DNA of 41,580 bases, taken from contig NZ_JBDIAQ010000017.1 in the NCBI RefSeq assembly GCF_039812505.1, positions 1 through 41,580 of the forward strand, in the 5' to 3' direction. Source of the DNA: Intrasporangium_A sp039812505 (lineage in GTDB: Bacteria > Actinomycetota > Actinomycetes > Actinomycetales > Dermatophilaceae). The position numbers and the translations under genes are program-made. The notes under the pieces are model-generated. The model made no database searches. It worked only from the letters and a program-made list of their open reading frames with translations, and was not told where the DNA came from. Shown here one piece after another: positions 6,475 to 15,587 of the stretch (its first letter is position 1; every line of letters begins with the position of its first letter).

Positions 6475-8814
6475 TCAGCGGCGCCGGGCCTTGCGGCGCC
6501 GCTTGTCGTGCCGCTCGGCCAGCCTGGCCTGGATGTCGACGAGCGGCTCACCGGCCTCGTCGGTGGCGTGCCGGACCCAGCGCCCGTCCGGCCCCAGGTC
6601 CCAGCGCGAGCTCGAGTCGGCGAACCCGAGGGCGAACAGCTGGGCCAGCTCGGTCAGGTGCCCCGGGTCGGTGATCCGCACGAGCGTCTCGACGCGCCGG
6701 TCGAGGTTGCGGTGCATCATGTCGGCGCTGCCGATGTAGACCTGCGGGTCGCCGCCGTGGTCGAACCAGAACAGCCGCGAGTGCTCGAGGAAGCGGCCCA
6801 GCACCGAGCGGACCCGAACCGTCTCGGACAGGCCGGCCACCCCGGGGCGCAGGGCACAGATGCCCCGCACCCACAGGTCGACGCGGACCCCGGCCTGCGA
6901 GGCGCGGTAGAGCGCGTCGATGACCGCCTCGTCGACGATCGAGTTGACCTTGATGGCGACGCGGCCGGGGGGCTGTCCCTCGCCCCGGTTCGCGTGCAGG
7001 GCCACCTCCTCCTCGATGAGGTCCACCAGACCGGACCGGACGCTGCGCGGCGCGACGAGCAGCCGCTTGAACTTGCTGCGCGGCGCGAAGCCCGACAGCT
7101 GGTTGAACAGGCGCGACATGTCCTCGCCGACCTGCGGGTCGCAGGTGAACAGGCCGAAGTCCTCGTAGATCCGGGCCGTCTTGGGGTTGTAGTTGCCGGT
7201 GCCGATGTGGGAGTAGCGGATCAGCCCCTCCGGCTCCTGGCGCACCACCAGACAGAGCTTGGCGTGGGTCTTGAGCCCGACGACGCCGTACACGACGTGC
7301 ACCCCGGCCTGCTCCAGCTTGCGGGCCCAGGAGATGTTGTTGACCTCGTCGAACCGGGCCTTGATCTCGACGACGGCCAGCACCTGCTTGCCGGCCTCGG
7401 CGGCGTCGATGAGCGCGTCGATGATGGGGGAGTCGCCCGAGGTCCGGTAGAGCGTCTGCTTGATCGCCAGGACGTCCTTGTCGGCGGCCGCCTGTTCGAT
7501 GAAGGACTGCACCGAGGTCGAGAACGAGTCGTACGGGTGCTGGACCAGCACGTCCTTGTGCCGGATCGCGGCGAGGATGTCGCCCGGCTGCGAGCTCTCG
7601 GTCGGCGCGAGGTCGGGGTGGGTGCGCGGGACGAACTTCGGGTACTCGAGGTCGGAGCGGTCCACGTCGGTCAGGCCCCACAGGCCGGTCAGGTCCAGGG
7701 GGGTCGGGAGCCGGTACAGCTCCCGCTCGCTGATCTGCAGCTCGCCGGTCAGCATCTCCAGGACCCGCGGGTCCATCTCCTTGTCCACCTCGAGGCGGAT
7801 CGGCGGGCCGAACCGGCGCCGGGTCAGCTCCTTCTCGAGCGCGGTCAGCAGGTTCTCGACGTCGTCCTCCTCCACCTCGACGTCCTCGTTGCGGGTGACG
7901 CGGAAGGTGAAGTGCTCCAGCACCGTCATGCCCGGGAAGAGCTGGTCGAGGTGTGCTGCGATGACGTCCTCGAGCGGGACGAAGCGCTTGTGGTGGCCGG
8001 CGCCCTCGGTGCCGGCGGCGTCCGGCCGGTCGGCGATCTCGATGAACCGGGGCAGGTTCGGCGGCACCTTGAGCCGGGCGAAGTGCTCGACGCCCGTCTT
8101 GGGGTTCTCCAGCAGCACGGCGAGGTTCAGCGACAGGCCCGAGATGTAGGGGAACGGGTGCGCCGGGTCGACCGCGAGGGGGGTCAGCACGGGGAAGACG
8201 CGGTCGGAGAAGAACCAGTGCAGCGGCTGCCGGGCCGCCTCGTCCAGCTCGTCCCAGCGGATGATCTCGATGCCCTCGGTCTCCAGGGCGGGGCGCACGT
8301 CGTGCAGGAAGACGTCGGCGTGCTGGGCCATCAGCTCGTGCGCGAGCCGCGCCACGCGGTCGAGCAGCTCGCGCGGCTCGATGCCCGCGGCGGTCCGGAC
8401 GGCCAGGCCGGTCGCGATCCGGCGCTTGAGACCGGCGACCCGGACCATGAAGTACTCGTCGAGGTTGCTCGAGAAGATCGCCAGGAACCGGGCTCGTTCG
8501 AGCAGCGGCACCAAGGGGTCCATGGCCAGCTGCAGGACCCGCTCGTTGAACTGGAGCCAGGACAGCTCGCGCTCGAGGAAGCGGTCAGCCGGCAGCTCCT
8601 GCTCCGGGCGGGGGGAGGGGGTCGCCGGCGCGAGGCCGACGAACCGGCCGTTGGGGGCCCGGGCCGGCAGCCGGGGGGCCGGCACGGCACTCGCGAACGA
8701 GCTGACCGCCTCCGTGACGAGGTCGGGGGCCGGGCCGCCCGGGTCGGTCCCGGCCTCTCCCGGCCCGGTCCCGGCGTCGTCGGACGTCACCTGCTCGAGG
8801 CTGCTCGTGCTCAT
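6475..8814 (-). CDS. ppk1: Polyphosphate kinase 1
   Basis: A 779-residue enzyme that polymerises ATP gamma-phosphate into polyphosphate and can run in reverse. The first 75 residues are a variable Pro/Gly-rich extension. The conserved region then opens with the FLERELSWLQFNERVL signature of the PPK N domain. The middle contains RYSHIGTGNYN with the autophosphorylated histidine, and the C-terminal phospholipase D-like part contains GGDPQVYIGSADMMHRNLDRRVE. Length is that of actinobacterial PPK1 (about 700-780). It is followed by mutT1 after five bases and preceded 57 bases upstream by the mshD stop. Pit on the opposite strand makes this a phosphate-handling neighbourhood. Confidence 0.95.
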   Translation of the reverse strand: MSTSSLEQVTSDDAGTGPGEAGTDPGGPAPDLVTEAVSSFASAVPAPRLPARAPNGRFVGLAPATPSPRPEQELPADRFLERELSWLQFNERVLQLAMDPLVPLLERARFLAIFSSNLDEYFMVRVAGLKRRIATGLAVRTAAGIEPRELLDRVARLAHELMAQHADVFLHDVRPALETEGIEIIRWDELDEAARQPLHWFFSDRVFPVLTPLAVDPAHPFPYISGLSLNLAVLLENPKTGVEHFARLKVPPNLPRFIEIADRPDAAGTEGAGHHKRFVPLEDVIAAHLDQLFPGMTVLEHFTFRVTRNEDVEVEEDDVENLLTALEKELTRRRFGPPIRLEVDKEMDPRVLEMLTGELQISERELYRLPTPLDLTGLWGLTDVDRSDLEYPKFVPRTHPDLAPTESSQPGDILAAIRHKDVLVQHPYDSFSTSVQSFIEQAAADKDVLAIKQTLYRTSGDSPIIDALIDAAEAGKQVLAVVEIKARFDEVNNISWARKLEQAGVHVVYGVVGLKTHAKLCLVVRQEPEGLIRYSHIGTGNYNPKTARIYEDFGLFTCDPQVGEDMSRLFNQLSGFAPRSKFKRLLVAPRSVRSGLVDLIEEEVALHANRGEGQPPGRVAIKVNSIVDEAVIDALYRASQAGVRVDLWVRGICALRPGVAGLSETVRVRSVLGRFLEHSRLFWFDHGGDPQVYIGSADMMHRNLDRRVETLVRITDPGHLTELAQLFALGFADSSSRWDLGPDGRWVRHATDEAGEPLVDIQARLAERHDKRRRKARRR

Positions 8815-8871
8815 GTGCCCATCGTGACACCGATTCCCGGGTGGTGGGCGGTCGGCCGGGTCGGGGCCGGC

Positions 8872-9783
8872 TCAGGGCCGGGCGAACTGGCGGTGGACCT
8901 GCAGGTCGTGGAACCCGAGGCCGAGGTAGGTGTGCAGCGCCGCGGCGTTGTCGTCGTCGACGTACAGCACCACGTCGTCCAGGCCCTGGTTGCGCAGGTG
9001 GTCGAGGCCCAGGATCGTGACCGCCCTGCCGAGCCCGAGCCCCTGGTGCTCGGGGGCGACCCCGACGACGTAGACCTCCCCACGCCGGCCGCTGGGCGGG
9101 TCGACCTTGGTCCAGTGGAACGCGGCGATCCGGTCGGGCTCGTCCTGCCGCACGAGCAGGATGAAGCCGTCGGGGTCGAACCACGGCTGGGCCATCCGCT
9201 GCTCGAGGTCGGGCATCCCGAGGGCGCCCTGCTCGGGGTGGTGGGCGAAGGCGGCGGCGTTGACCCGGAGCCACTCGCGCTCGTCACGACCCGGCTCGAA
9301 CGAGCGGACGGTGAAGCCTGCGGGGAGCCGGGCCGCGGGCCAGGCCGGCCCGGAGGTCAGCGAGCGCCCCATGAAGTGCAGCTCCCGGACCGGCACGAAG
9401 CCCTGCGCCCGCGCGAAGGCCGTCGCGGCACCGGCCGGGTCGTGGCTCCACAGCCGCACGCCGGCCGGCAGCCGGGTCAGCAGCGCGGCACCGACCCCGC
9501 CGCCACGCCGGTCCGGGTCGACGACCACCTCGGCCGAGGGGGGCTCGCCCGGCCCGCCCGAGCGGGACTGCGCGTAGCCGGCGAGGGCCCGCTCGGCGGC
9601 ATACGCGAGCAGGTGCGTGGCGCTGCGGTCGTCGCGGGACTCGACGGACAGGCGGAACTGCTCGGACAGCGCGGCGCTGCCGTCGGCCTCGCGGGCGCGC
9701 TCGGCGAGCCGCAGGATCGCGTGGGACTCGGCCGGGGACAGGGGGGACCGCGCGTCCCGGCGCTCGATCGTGACCTCGGGCAT
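8872..9783 (-). CDS. mshD: Mycothiol synthase (acetyl-CoA:Cys-GlcN-Ins acetyltransferase)
   Basis: A 303-residue protein with two tandem GNAT domains (about 1-145 and 150-303), the architecture of MshD. MshD acetylates the cysteine amine in the last step of mycothiol synthesis, the actinobacterial thiol redox buffer. The C-terminal catalytic domain has the acetyl-CoA loop region VVGVAPEHQGLGLGRAV and the NAAALHTYLGLGFH helix. The N-terminal domain retains a degenerate version (DPDRRGGGVGAALLTRL). The order glnR-mshD-ppk1 on one strand resembles Streptomyces. Start is ATG at 9783. Mycothiol is confined to actinobacteria, supporting the taxonomic call. Confidence 0.93.
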   Translation of the reverse strand: MPEVTIERRDARSPLSPAESHAILRLAERAREADGSAALSEQFRLSVESRDDRSATHLLAYAAERALAGYAQSRSGGPGEPPSAEVVVDPDRRGGGVGAALLTRLPAGVRLWSHDPAGAATAFARAQGFVPVRELHFMGRSLTSGPAWPAARLPAGFTVRSFEPGRDEREWLRVNAAAFAHHPEQGALGMPDLEQRMAQPWFDPDGFILLVRQDEPDRIAAFHWTKVDPPSGRRGEVYVVGVAPEHQGLGLGRAVTILGLDHLRNQGLDDVVLYVDDDNAAALHTYLGLGFHDLQVHRQFARP

Positions 9784-9806
9784 ACGGCGATTCCATCACA
9801 GGGCGG

Positions 9807-10481
9807 TCACGGGACGGGCACGACGAGACGGTAGCCGACGTTGCGGACCGTGCCGATGAGCGACTCGTGGTCGGGCCCGAGCTTGGCCCGCAGCCGCCGC
9901 ACGTGCACGTCGACGGTGCGGGTGCCGCCGTAGTAGTCGTACCCCCAGACCTCCTGGAGCAGCTGGGCCCGGGTGAACACGCGGCCCGGGTGCTGGGCGA
10001 GGTACTTGAGCAGCTCGAACTCCTTGTAGGTCAGGTCGAGCAGCTGCCCGCGCAGCCTGGCCGAGTAGCTGGCCTCGTCGATGACCAGCTCGCCCGAGGT
10101 GATCGGGGTGTCCAGCTCGCCGGACCCCGGCTGGTCGCGGGTCAGGGCGAGCCGGATGCGGGCGTCGACCTCGGCCGGGCCGGCCGTCTCGAGCACGACG
10201 TCGTCGACCCCCCACTCGGCGGTGAGACCGGCCAGCCCGCCCTCGGTCAGGATGGCCAGCAGCGGCGCGGTCGTGCCGGTCGCGCGCAGCACCCGGCACA
10301 GCGAGCGGGCCGCCGCGAGGTCGCGCCGGGCGTCGACGAGCACGACGTCGCACGCGGGGGCGTCCACCAGCGCGGTAGCCTCGGCGGCGAGCACCCGGAC
10401 CGGGTGGGCGAGCAGCCCGAGCGCAGGCAGGACGTCGGCGCTGGGGGCCAGCGCATTCGTCAGCAGCAGCAACCGGGCCAT
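9807..10481 (-). CDS. glnR: GlnR-type nitrogen response regulator
   Basis: A 224-residue OmpR-family regulator. The N-terminus MARLLLLTNALAPSADVLPAL and the stretch CDVVLVDARRDLAAARSLC are close to Streptomyces GlnR, whose receiver is atypical and works without a paired kinase. The C-terminal winged helix (about 125-220) contains LTYKEFELLKYLAQHPGRVF, WGYDYYGGTRTVDVHVRRL and GTVRNVGYR. GlnR controls ammonium assimilation and nitrate/nitrite use in actinobacteria, which is relevant here because an ammonium-forming nitrite reductase is encoded in the same window. Start is ATG at 10481: a TATCCT -10-like element ends seven bases upstream, suggesting a leaderless message. A longer frame to 10628 would overlap the divergent gene. 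Confidence 0.92.
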   Translation of the reverse strand: MARLLLLTNALAPSADVLPALGLLAHPVRVLAAEATALVDAPACDVVLVDARRDLAAARSLCRVLRATGTTAPLLAILTEGGLAGLTAEWGVDDVVLETAGPAEVDARIRLALTRDQPGSGELDTPITSGELVIDEASYSARLRGQLLDLTYKEFELLKYLAQHPGRVFTRAQLLQEVWGYDYYGGTRTVDVHVRRLRAKLGPDHESLIGTVRNVGYRLVVPVP

Positions 10482-10488
10482 TGCGAGC

Positions 10489-10494
10489 AGGATA
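10489..10494 (-). promoter_or_regulatory. -10 element of glnR, leaderless candidate
   Basis: TATCCT on the minus strand lies seven bases before the glnR ATG. No Shine-Dalgarno sequence is present, so transcription probably begins at the start codon. It shares the 79-base divergent region with the moaD-like gene. Confidence 0.5.
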
Positions 10495-10560
10495 CGAGAG
10501 ACTGGAGCCGGCCCGTCGGTCCGGACGGCGCCACGAGACGACCCGAGAGGAAGGTGCGCG

Positions 10561-10854
10561 GTGTCGACAGCCGCTGAGACGACTCCGGAGGCGGGCCCCG
10601 GCAGCCCCCCCGGGGCGCCGACGGTCACGGTGCGCTACTGGGCCGCGGCGCGCGAGGCCGCAGGCACGGCGACCGAGCGCCAGGCGGGCCGGACGGTCGG
10701 GGGTGTGCTCGATGCCGCCGTCGGCCGCCACCCGGGACTGGCCGGCGTCGTCGCGGCCTGCACCGTGCTCGTCGACGGGCTCGCGGCCGACCGGTCGGCC
10801 CGGCTCGAGGAGGGCGCGACGGTCGAGGTGCTGCCGCCCTTCGCGGGAGGCTGA
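10561..10854 (+). CDS. MoaD/ThiS-family sulfur carrier protein
   Basis: A 97-residue protein. After a 20-residue Pro/Gly leader it has the small beta-grasp fold of MoaD/ThiS: VTVRYWAAAREAAGT, TVGGVLDAAVGRHPGLA, and the C-terminal LEEGATVEVLPPFAGG. The terminal GG is the site adenylated and thiocarboxylated in molybdopterin synthase small subunit and related carriers. No other molybdopterin genes are adjacent, so MoaD is only the likely role. Start is GTG at 10561 with AGGAAGG upstream; longer frames would run antisense through glnR. It diverges from glnR and is coupled to the membrane protein that follows directly. Confidence 0.82.
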   Translation: MSTAAETTPEAGPGSPPGAPTVTVRYWAAAREAAGTATERQAGRTVGGVLDAAVGRHPGLAGVVAACTVLVDGLAADRSARLEEGATVEVLPPFAGG

Positions 10855-11676
10855 GTGGGGCCGGTGACCGATCCCGCAGTCGAGGACCCGCCCGGCGGGC
10901 CCGAGGAGCACGGCCCGTTGCGCCTGCCGTTGTCACCGGTGTCGGGTGACCGGGTACGTCCCTGGTCCGTGGTCGTGACCGTGCTGGGCGCGGTGGCCGT
11001 GCTCGTCGCGTCGCCCTCGGGGTATGCCGCCGTGCTCGGTGTGGTCGCCGCCCTGACCCTGGTCGTCGTGCTGGGGTGGCCCGCGGTGGGCGCGTCGCGA
11101 TCGCCGCTCGCCTCGTCGGTCGTCCTCGCGATCGCCGGTGTCGCCATGCTCGCGGCCACCGTCCGCGACGACCTGCGGTGGCTGCCTGCGGCCGTGGCGC
11201 TCGGGATGGTCGCGGCCTTCTTCCACCAGCTGCTGCGGCCGCCACCACGCGAGGGCCTCGTGCTCTCGCTCCTGGCCGCGCTCGGCGGGCTCGTCCTGCT
11301 GGCCTGTGGTGCCCTGCTCGTGGTGAGCACCCACGAGCCCGGCTCGCGCCCGGTCATCGTGGTGGCGATGCTGGCCGTGGCGGTCGGCGTCGCGGGCGAC
11401 CTGCTCGCGCCGGTCCGCGTGCTGCGCCCGTTCCTCGGGTTCGTCGTGCTGCTGGCCGGCATGGGGGTGGCCGCGCTCACGGTGTCGTGGTCGGACCAGC
11501 TGACCACGCTGGGGGCTCTGGGCATCGGCGCCGCCGCTGCGACCATCTCGTGGTCCCTGCGACGGGTCCTCGCCCTCCAGCCGGCGCTGCTCGGTGGGCT
11601 CGGTCAGGCCGCGGTGGGCTGCGGGTCGGTCCTGTTCGCCGGCGCGCTGGTGCGGCTCTTCACGATCCTGCTCTGA
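10855..11676 (+). CDS. Polytopic membrane protein, unknown
   Basis: A 273-residue hydrophobic protein with about eight predicted membrane segments after a 35-residue charged N-terminus. No motif identifies a substrate, and I do not recognise the family. The GTG start directly abuts the TGA of the moaD-like gene, with GGGAGG inside the end of moaD serving as ribosome site (an internal GTG at 10864 is also possible). The two genes are therefore one transcription unit. The 3' end overlaps the convergent acyltransferase by 17 bases, so no terminator separates them. Confidence 0.75.
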   Translation: MGPVTDPAVEDPPGGPEEHGPLRLPLSPVSGDRVRPWSVVVTVLGAVAVLVASPSGYAAVLGVVAALTLVVVLGWPAVGASRSPLASSVVLAIAGVAMLAATVRDDLRWLPAAVALGMVAAFFHQLLRPPPREGLVLSLLAALGGLVLLACGALLVVSTHEPGSRPVIVVAMLAVAVGVAGDLLAPVRVLRPFLGFVVLLAGMGVAALTVSWSDQLTTLGALGIGAAAATISWSLRRVLALQPALLGGLGQAAVGCGSVLFAGALVRLFTILL

Positions 11677-13081
11677 CCCTGCCGTCCCCTCGCCCGGGCG
11701 GTGGTTCGCTCCGGATCGGTGACGCGATGCCGCGCAGCTCCGACTCGAGCTCGCGCACCAGCCGGTCGGCCTCGGGGAAGTGGTCGGGGTCCGTGACCAC
11801 CGTCACGGTCAGGGTGCCGGCGTAGTCGAGCACCTCGAAGTAGACGGGCATGTTCCCGGCCTCGCCCACGGCCAGGGCAGCGGCAGCGACCACCGGATGG
11901 CCGGCCAGTCGAACCGGCTGCACGGGAGCGCGCACGTGGCTGACCAGGGTGTGCATCCGACGCTGGTGGCGCAGGTACCACCGGAAGCCGCCCATGGCGG
12001 CCAACGGCCGGAAGAGCCACCCGAGGATGGCGATCGGGGGCGGCCCGGCGGCCGCCGCGCGGTGCCGGCGCACCTGCGCCGCCACGTCCGAGACGGCCGC
12101 AGCCACCGGGCCGGTCGACGGCACCGCGACGAGCATCGGGCTGACCAGGTTGCCCAGCTGCCGACCCGCGCCGGGTGGCGAGTCCGCGGCCCGGCTACGC
12201 CCGGACACCGGGACGGCGACGACCACGGGGTCCGGCTGCCCGTCAGACGCGGGCAGCACCGACCGCAGGGCTCGGGCCACCGCCACCAGGACCGCGTCGT
12301 TCGTGCTGCCGCCGGCCGCGCGCGCCGCCAGGCTCAGCTGCGCGCGTGGTAGCCGGAGACACCGCACCTGTCGGGACGCCCCGGTGGGCCGCAGCAGCGT
12401 CCGGTTCGGCAGGCGCGGCGGGTGCACGCCCCCGGCGGCCTGCATCGCCCGGCGCAGCAGCCTCGTCGAGGCGGCCAGGTGGGCCAACCCGCGAATCCGG
12501 CTGCGGAGCGCCGTCCCGGCGAGCACCGCCGTGCTCGGCCGCGCACGCGGGAACGGCCCGCCCGGGTCGGCCGGGCGGCGGGAGTCCTCGGACTGGTCGT
12601 CGGCCAGGGCCCCCAGCACGAGCAGGCCGCCTGCGCCGTCGGCCAGCGCGTGGTGCAGGACCACGACCAGGGCGAGGGACCGCCCGTCCGGGTCGGACAG
12701 CAGCGTCGCCGACCAGAGCGGCCGGTCCCGCGGCAGGCGTCGGGTCACCACCGACAACGCTTCGTCCAGCACGGCCTGCTCGCCGGTGTCCGCACACGTC
12801 CGGCCGGTGACGTGGCGAGCGAGCTCGAACCTGTCGTCGTCGACCCAGACGGGTCCGCCGCACCCGAAGGGGCTGGGCACCAGACGCTGGCGCAGCCGCC
12901 GGACCCGCGGCACCCGACCCGCCAGCACCGCGCGCAAGGTGCCCAGGTCCGGTGCGGCCGCGGCGCCGAAGAACAGCACGGCAGCCACCTGCTCCGGGAC
13001 CGGGCCGCGGTCCATGGCCAGGAACGCGCGGTCGGCCGGACTGGCCCGCTCCACCGGCGCCGCGACCCCGAACTCGGCCAT
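11660..13081 (-). CDS. Wax ester synthase / diacylglycerol acyltransferase (WS/DGAT) family
   Basis: A 473-residue acyltransferase. The catalytic HHxxxDG motif is intact (HHALADGAGG, His143-His144, Asp148) within the WES N-terminal domain. The N-terminus SPADRAFLAMD and the C-terminal region (VSHVRAPVQPVRLAGHPV, YFEVLDYAGTLTVTVVTDPDHFPEADRLVRELESEL) match the family. These enzymes esterify diacylglycerol or fatty alcohols with acyl-CoA for storage lipid in actinobacteria. Start is set at ATG 13081; a GTG at 13114 would add 11 residues, and neither has a strong ribosome site. It diverges across 260 bases from a membrane protein/hydrolase pair that may also act on lipids or peptides. Confidence 0.88.
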   Translation of the reverse strand: MAEFGVAAPVERASPADRAFLAMDRGPVPEQVAAVLFFGAAAAPDLGTLRAVLAGRVPRVRRLRQRLVPSPFGCGGPVWVDDDRFELARHVTGRTCADTGEQAVLDEALSVVTRRLPRDRPLWSATLLSDPDGRSLALVVVLHHALADGAGGLLVLGALADDQSEDSRRPADPGGPFPRARPSTAVLAGTALRSRIRGLAHLAASTRLLRRAMQAAGGVHPPRLPNRTLLRPTGASRQVRCLRLPRAQLSLAARAAGGSTNDAVLVAVARALRSVLPASDGQPDPVVVAVPVSGRSRAADSPPGAGRQLGNLVSPMLVAVPSTGPVAAAVSDVAAQVRRHRAAAAGPPPIAILGWLFRPLAAMGGFRWYLRHQRRMHTLVSHVRAPVQPVRLAGHPVVAAAALAVGEAGNMPVYFEVLDYAGTLTVTVVTDPDHFPEADRLVRELESELRGIASPIRSEPPPGRGDGRVRAGS

Positions 13082-13341
13082 GACCCAAGCAGAGCCCGCC
13101 GCCGCACGCCCCACCAGTGTCGAAGGTCCCGCACGTCATCCGGCGCAGCGGGCGGCATACCCACCGGTGCTGCGGGCCCAGCCGGATCGGCGGGACGTTC
13201 GGCCCTGGCGGGCCCCGGCCCGACCGGGGTGTGCTGGCGCCGGAGGACCCGGAGGGCGCTCCGGTACGAGCCGGCCGCGCTGCCCCCTTCGCCGAACCGC
13301 GCGTCCGGCCGACGCGGGCGCCAGGCACCGAGGAGCGGACC

Positions 13342-13827
13342 ATGACCACGACCAGCCCCAACCGGCACCCCGCCCTCCGGGGTCGTCGTCCCACCGGCGA
13401 GCGTCCGGCCCGGATGACGCGCCGGCGCTGGTCCGCCTGGACGGCCGCCTGGACCGGCGGGGCCGTCCTGGCGGTGGCCAACGGCACGGTTCGCGAGCTC
13501 GTCCTCGTGCCCTGGCTGGGCGCGACGGGTGCGCGCCAGGTCTCGACCCTGGCGCTGGTGCTCCTGCTGGCCGGATACATCTGGTGGCTGTGCCGGCGGC
13601 TGCCCCTGCCCACCGTGCGGGTCGCGCTGCGCGTCGGGGTGCTCTGGGTGGTCCTCACGCTGGGCTTCGAGTTCGGGCTCGGCCACTACGTGCAGGGCAA
13701 GCCCTGGGCGACGCTGCTGGCCGACTACGACCTGAGCGCGGGGCGGATCTGGCTGCTGGTCCCGCTGTGGACGCTCGTCGCGCCCGCCGTGACGACCTGG
13801 CTGCAGGGTCGCGGGGGACGACGGTGA
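13342..13827 (+). CDS. Small polytopic membrane protein, unknown
   Basis: A 161-residue protein with about four predicted membrane segments (about 32-50, 56-75, 85-105, 130-150) after a basic N-terminus. No catalytic motif is seen and I do not recognise the family. Start is ATG at 13342 with GAGGAGCGG just upstream; an in-frame extension to 13117 would be Arg/Pro-rich and out of character. Its stop overlaps the GTG of the following hydrolase by three bases, so the two proteins are translationally coupled and may act as a pair. Confidence 0.75.
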   Translation: MTTTSPNRHPALRGRRPTGERPARMTRRRWSAWTAAWTGGAVLAVANGTVRELVLVPWLGATGARQVSTLALVLLLAGYIWWLCRRLPLPTVRVALRVGVLWVVLTLGFEFGLGHYVQGKPWATLLADYDLSAGRIWLLVPLWTLVAPAVTTWLQGRGGRR

Positions 13828-15419
13828 CGGCGCCGGACCGCACGGGCCTCGACCGACCGACGCGGCCGGGGCCGGCCCCGTCCGCGACCCGGCCGGCCGC
13901 CGCGGTCTCGGCGTGGCGGGGTCGTCGCGCGCGCGCCGTGGGCGGGGTGCTGGCGACCGCGGCCTACGGGGTGGCTCTCGGGCTGGCGCTGCCGCGGGGC
14001 CCGGTGACCACGGCCCAGGCCCTGACCACCCTGACCGCAAGCTTCGGGGCGGGTCTGCTCGCCGGCTACCTCACGCGCTCCCGCTGGGCGATCCTGGTGG
14101 CCCCGACCGTCTTCGGGGTGGTGTTCGAGCTGGTGCGGGTCGGGGCGAGCGGCCCCACGGTGGACGCGGTCGCGCCGACGAGCACCTACGGCGTTATCGC
14201 GCTGCTGGTCGGGCGTGGGTTCCTGGCCCTGCTGACGCTGTCCCCGCTGGCTCTCGGTGCCACGCTCGGCGCGGCCGCCACCCGTACCGGCCGGGCATCG
14301 CCCGGTGGGCGCCCGCCCGCCCGCGGGACGCGCTACCTGCGCCGCACCGTGACGGCCCTGCTCTGCCTCGGTCTGGTGCTCTTCGGGGTGGCCCTGGCCC
14401 GGCCGGCCCGTACCGCGCCGATCCCGGGGGCCGACGGCCGGCCCCTGCCCGGCAGCATCGCCGAGCTGGTCCGCGTCGAGGTCGGCGGTCACGAGCTGGG
14501 CCTGATGATCCGTGGCCACGACGTCACCGACCCGGTGCTCCTGTTCCTGGCCGGTGGCCCCGGCGGCAGCGAGCTCGGGGCGATGCGCCGCCACGCCCAG
14601 GGCCTCGAGGAGGACTTCGTCGTGGCGACGTTCGACCAGCGCGGCACCGGCACCTCCCACCACCAGCTCGAGCCGGTCGAGACCATGACCCTGAAGCGTG
14701 CCGTCGCCGACGTGGTCGAGGTGAGCCGCTACCTGCGGGACCGGTTCGACACCGACCGGATCTATCTGGTCGGGCAGTCCTGGGGTTCGACCCTGGGCGT
14801 GCTCGCCGTGCAGGACTCGCCCGCGCTCTACCGGGCCTTCGTCGGGGTCGGCCAGATGGTCAGCCAGCGCGAGACCGACCGGATCTTCCGTGCCGACACC
14901 CTCGCCTGGGCCAGGCGGGTGGGCGACGAGGCGCTCGCCCGCGAGCTGACCGCGATCGGCCCGCCCCCCTACGCGGACGTCCTCGACTACGAGACCGCCC
15001 TGTCCCACGAGCAACAGGTCTACCCCTACGACCACGGCCCGAACTCCGAGGGTGCGGGCGGCTTCTCGGAGAACCTGTTCGTCGAGGAGTACACCCTGCT
15101 CGAGCAGGTGCACAACCTCGGCGCGTTCCTCGACGTGTTCACGATCCTGTACCCGCAGCTGCAGGACATCGACTTCCGGCGGAGCGCGACCAGGCTCGAG
15201 GTGCCCGTCTACCTCGTGCAGGGGGCGTTCGAGGCGCGTGGCCGTGCGGTCCTGGCCGACGAGTGGTTCGGGCTGCTGCAGGCTCCCCACAAGCAGCTGG
15301 TCGTGCTCGACACCTCTGGGCACCGCCCCATCTTCGAGCAGCCCCAGCGGTTCCACGAGGTGATGGTCGGGATCGTGCTCGCGCAGACCGAGGGCAGAGC
15401 CACCCCGCAGGGTGGGTGA
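13824..15419 (+). CDS. Membrane-anchored alpha/beta hydrolase, proline iminopeptidase-like
   Basis: A 531-residue protein. The first about 190 residues hold four or more membrane segments. The remainder is an alpha/beta hydrolase of the S33 peptidase type: oxyanion motif GGPGG, then FDQRGTGTS, the nucleophile elbow GQSWGS, and a C-terminal catalytic His in TSGHRPIFEQPQRF. S33 enzymes remove N-terminal residues such as proline from peptides, but many relatives are esterases, so the substrate is open. Start is GTG at 13824, inside the stop of the upstream membrane protein. The catalytic domain's side of the membrane depends on the number of membrane segments, which I cannot fix. Confidence 0.82.
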   Translation: MTAPDRTGLDRPTRPGPAPSATRPAAAVSAWRGRRARAVGGVLATAAYGVALGLALPRGPVTTAQALTTLTASFGAGLLAGYLTRSRWAILVAPTVFGVVFELVRVGASGPTVDAVAPTSTYGVIALLVGRGFLALLTLSPLALGATLGAAATRTGRASPGGRPPARGTRYLRRTVTALLCLGLVLFGVALARPARTAPIPGADGRPLPGSIAELVRVEVGGHELGLMIRGHDVTDPVLLFLAGGPGGSELGAMRRHAQGLEEDFVVATFDQRGTGTSHHQLEPVETMTLKRAVADVVEVSRYLRDRFDTDRIYLVGQSWGSTLGVLAVQDSPALYRAFVGVGQMVSQRETDRIFRADTLAWARRVGDEALARELTAIGPPPYADVLDYETALSHEQQVYPYDHGPNSEGAGGFSENLFVEEYTLLEQVHNLGAFLDVFTILYPQLQDIDFRRSATRLEVPVYLVQGAFEARGRAVLADEWFGLLQAPHKQLVVLDTSGHRPIFEQPQRFHEVMVGIVLAQTEGRATPQGG

Positions 15420-15574
15420 CCCGTCGGGTATGCCGCCCGGCCCGGGGCGGCGCGACCGGCCCCGCACGCGCGTCGCCCTCCGTCCCGCACGCGCGGTTCC
15501 CCGCCTCGCACGCGACGGCACGGCTGCGCCCGGGTGGCTCGGCGGCATACCAGCCACGGCTGGGCCCGGACGTG

Positions 15575-15580
15575 GATAAT
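15575..15580 (+). promoter_or_regulatory. -10 element of kup, leaderless candidate
   Basis: GATAAT, close to the consensus TATAAT, ends seven bases before the ATG at 15588. This supports 15588 as both transcription and translation start. A second in-frame ATG at 15597 has only a tight GAGG upstream. Confidence 0.5.
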
Positions 15581-15587
15581 GCCGAGG

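Noticed and set aside
6508..9834. Open frame of over 1000 codons on the plus strand opposite ppk1 and mshD
   Set aside because: It is antisense to two well-recognised genes. Its translation is rich in Arg, Gly, Val, Asp and His with no domain, as expected for the mirror frame of GC-rich genes.
15147..15154. Extra CTGTACCC copy matching the proposed regulator element
   Set aside because: It lies inside the hydrolase coding sequence, encoding part of a LYP tripeptide, far from any promoter. It is most likely chance.
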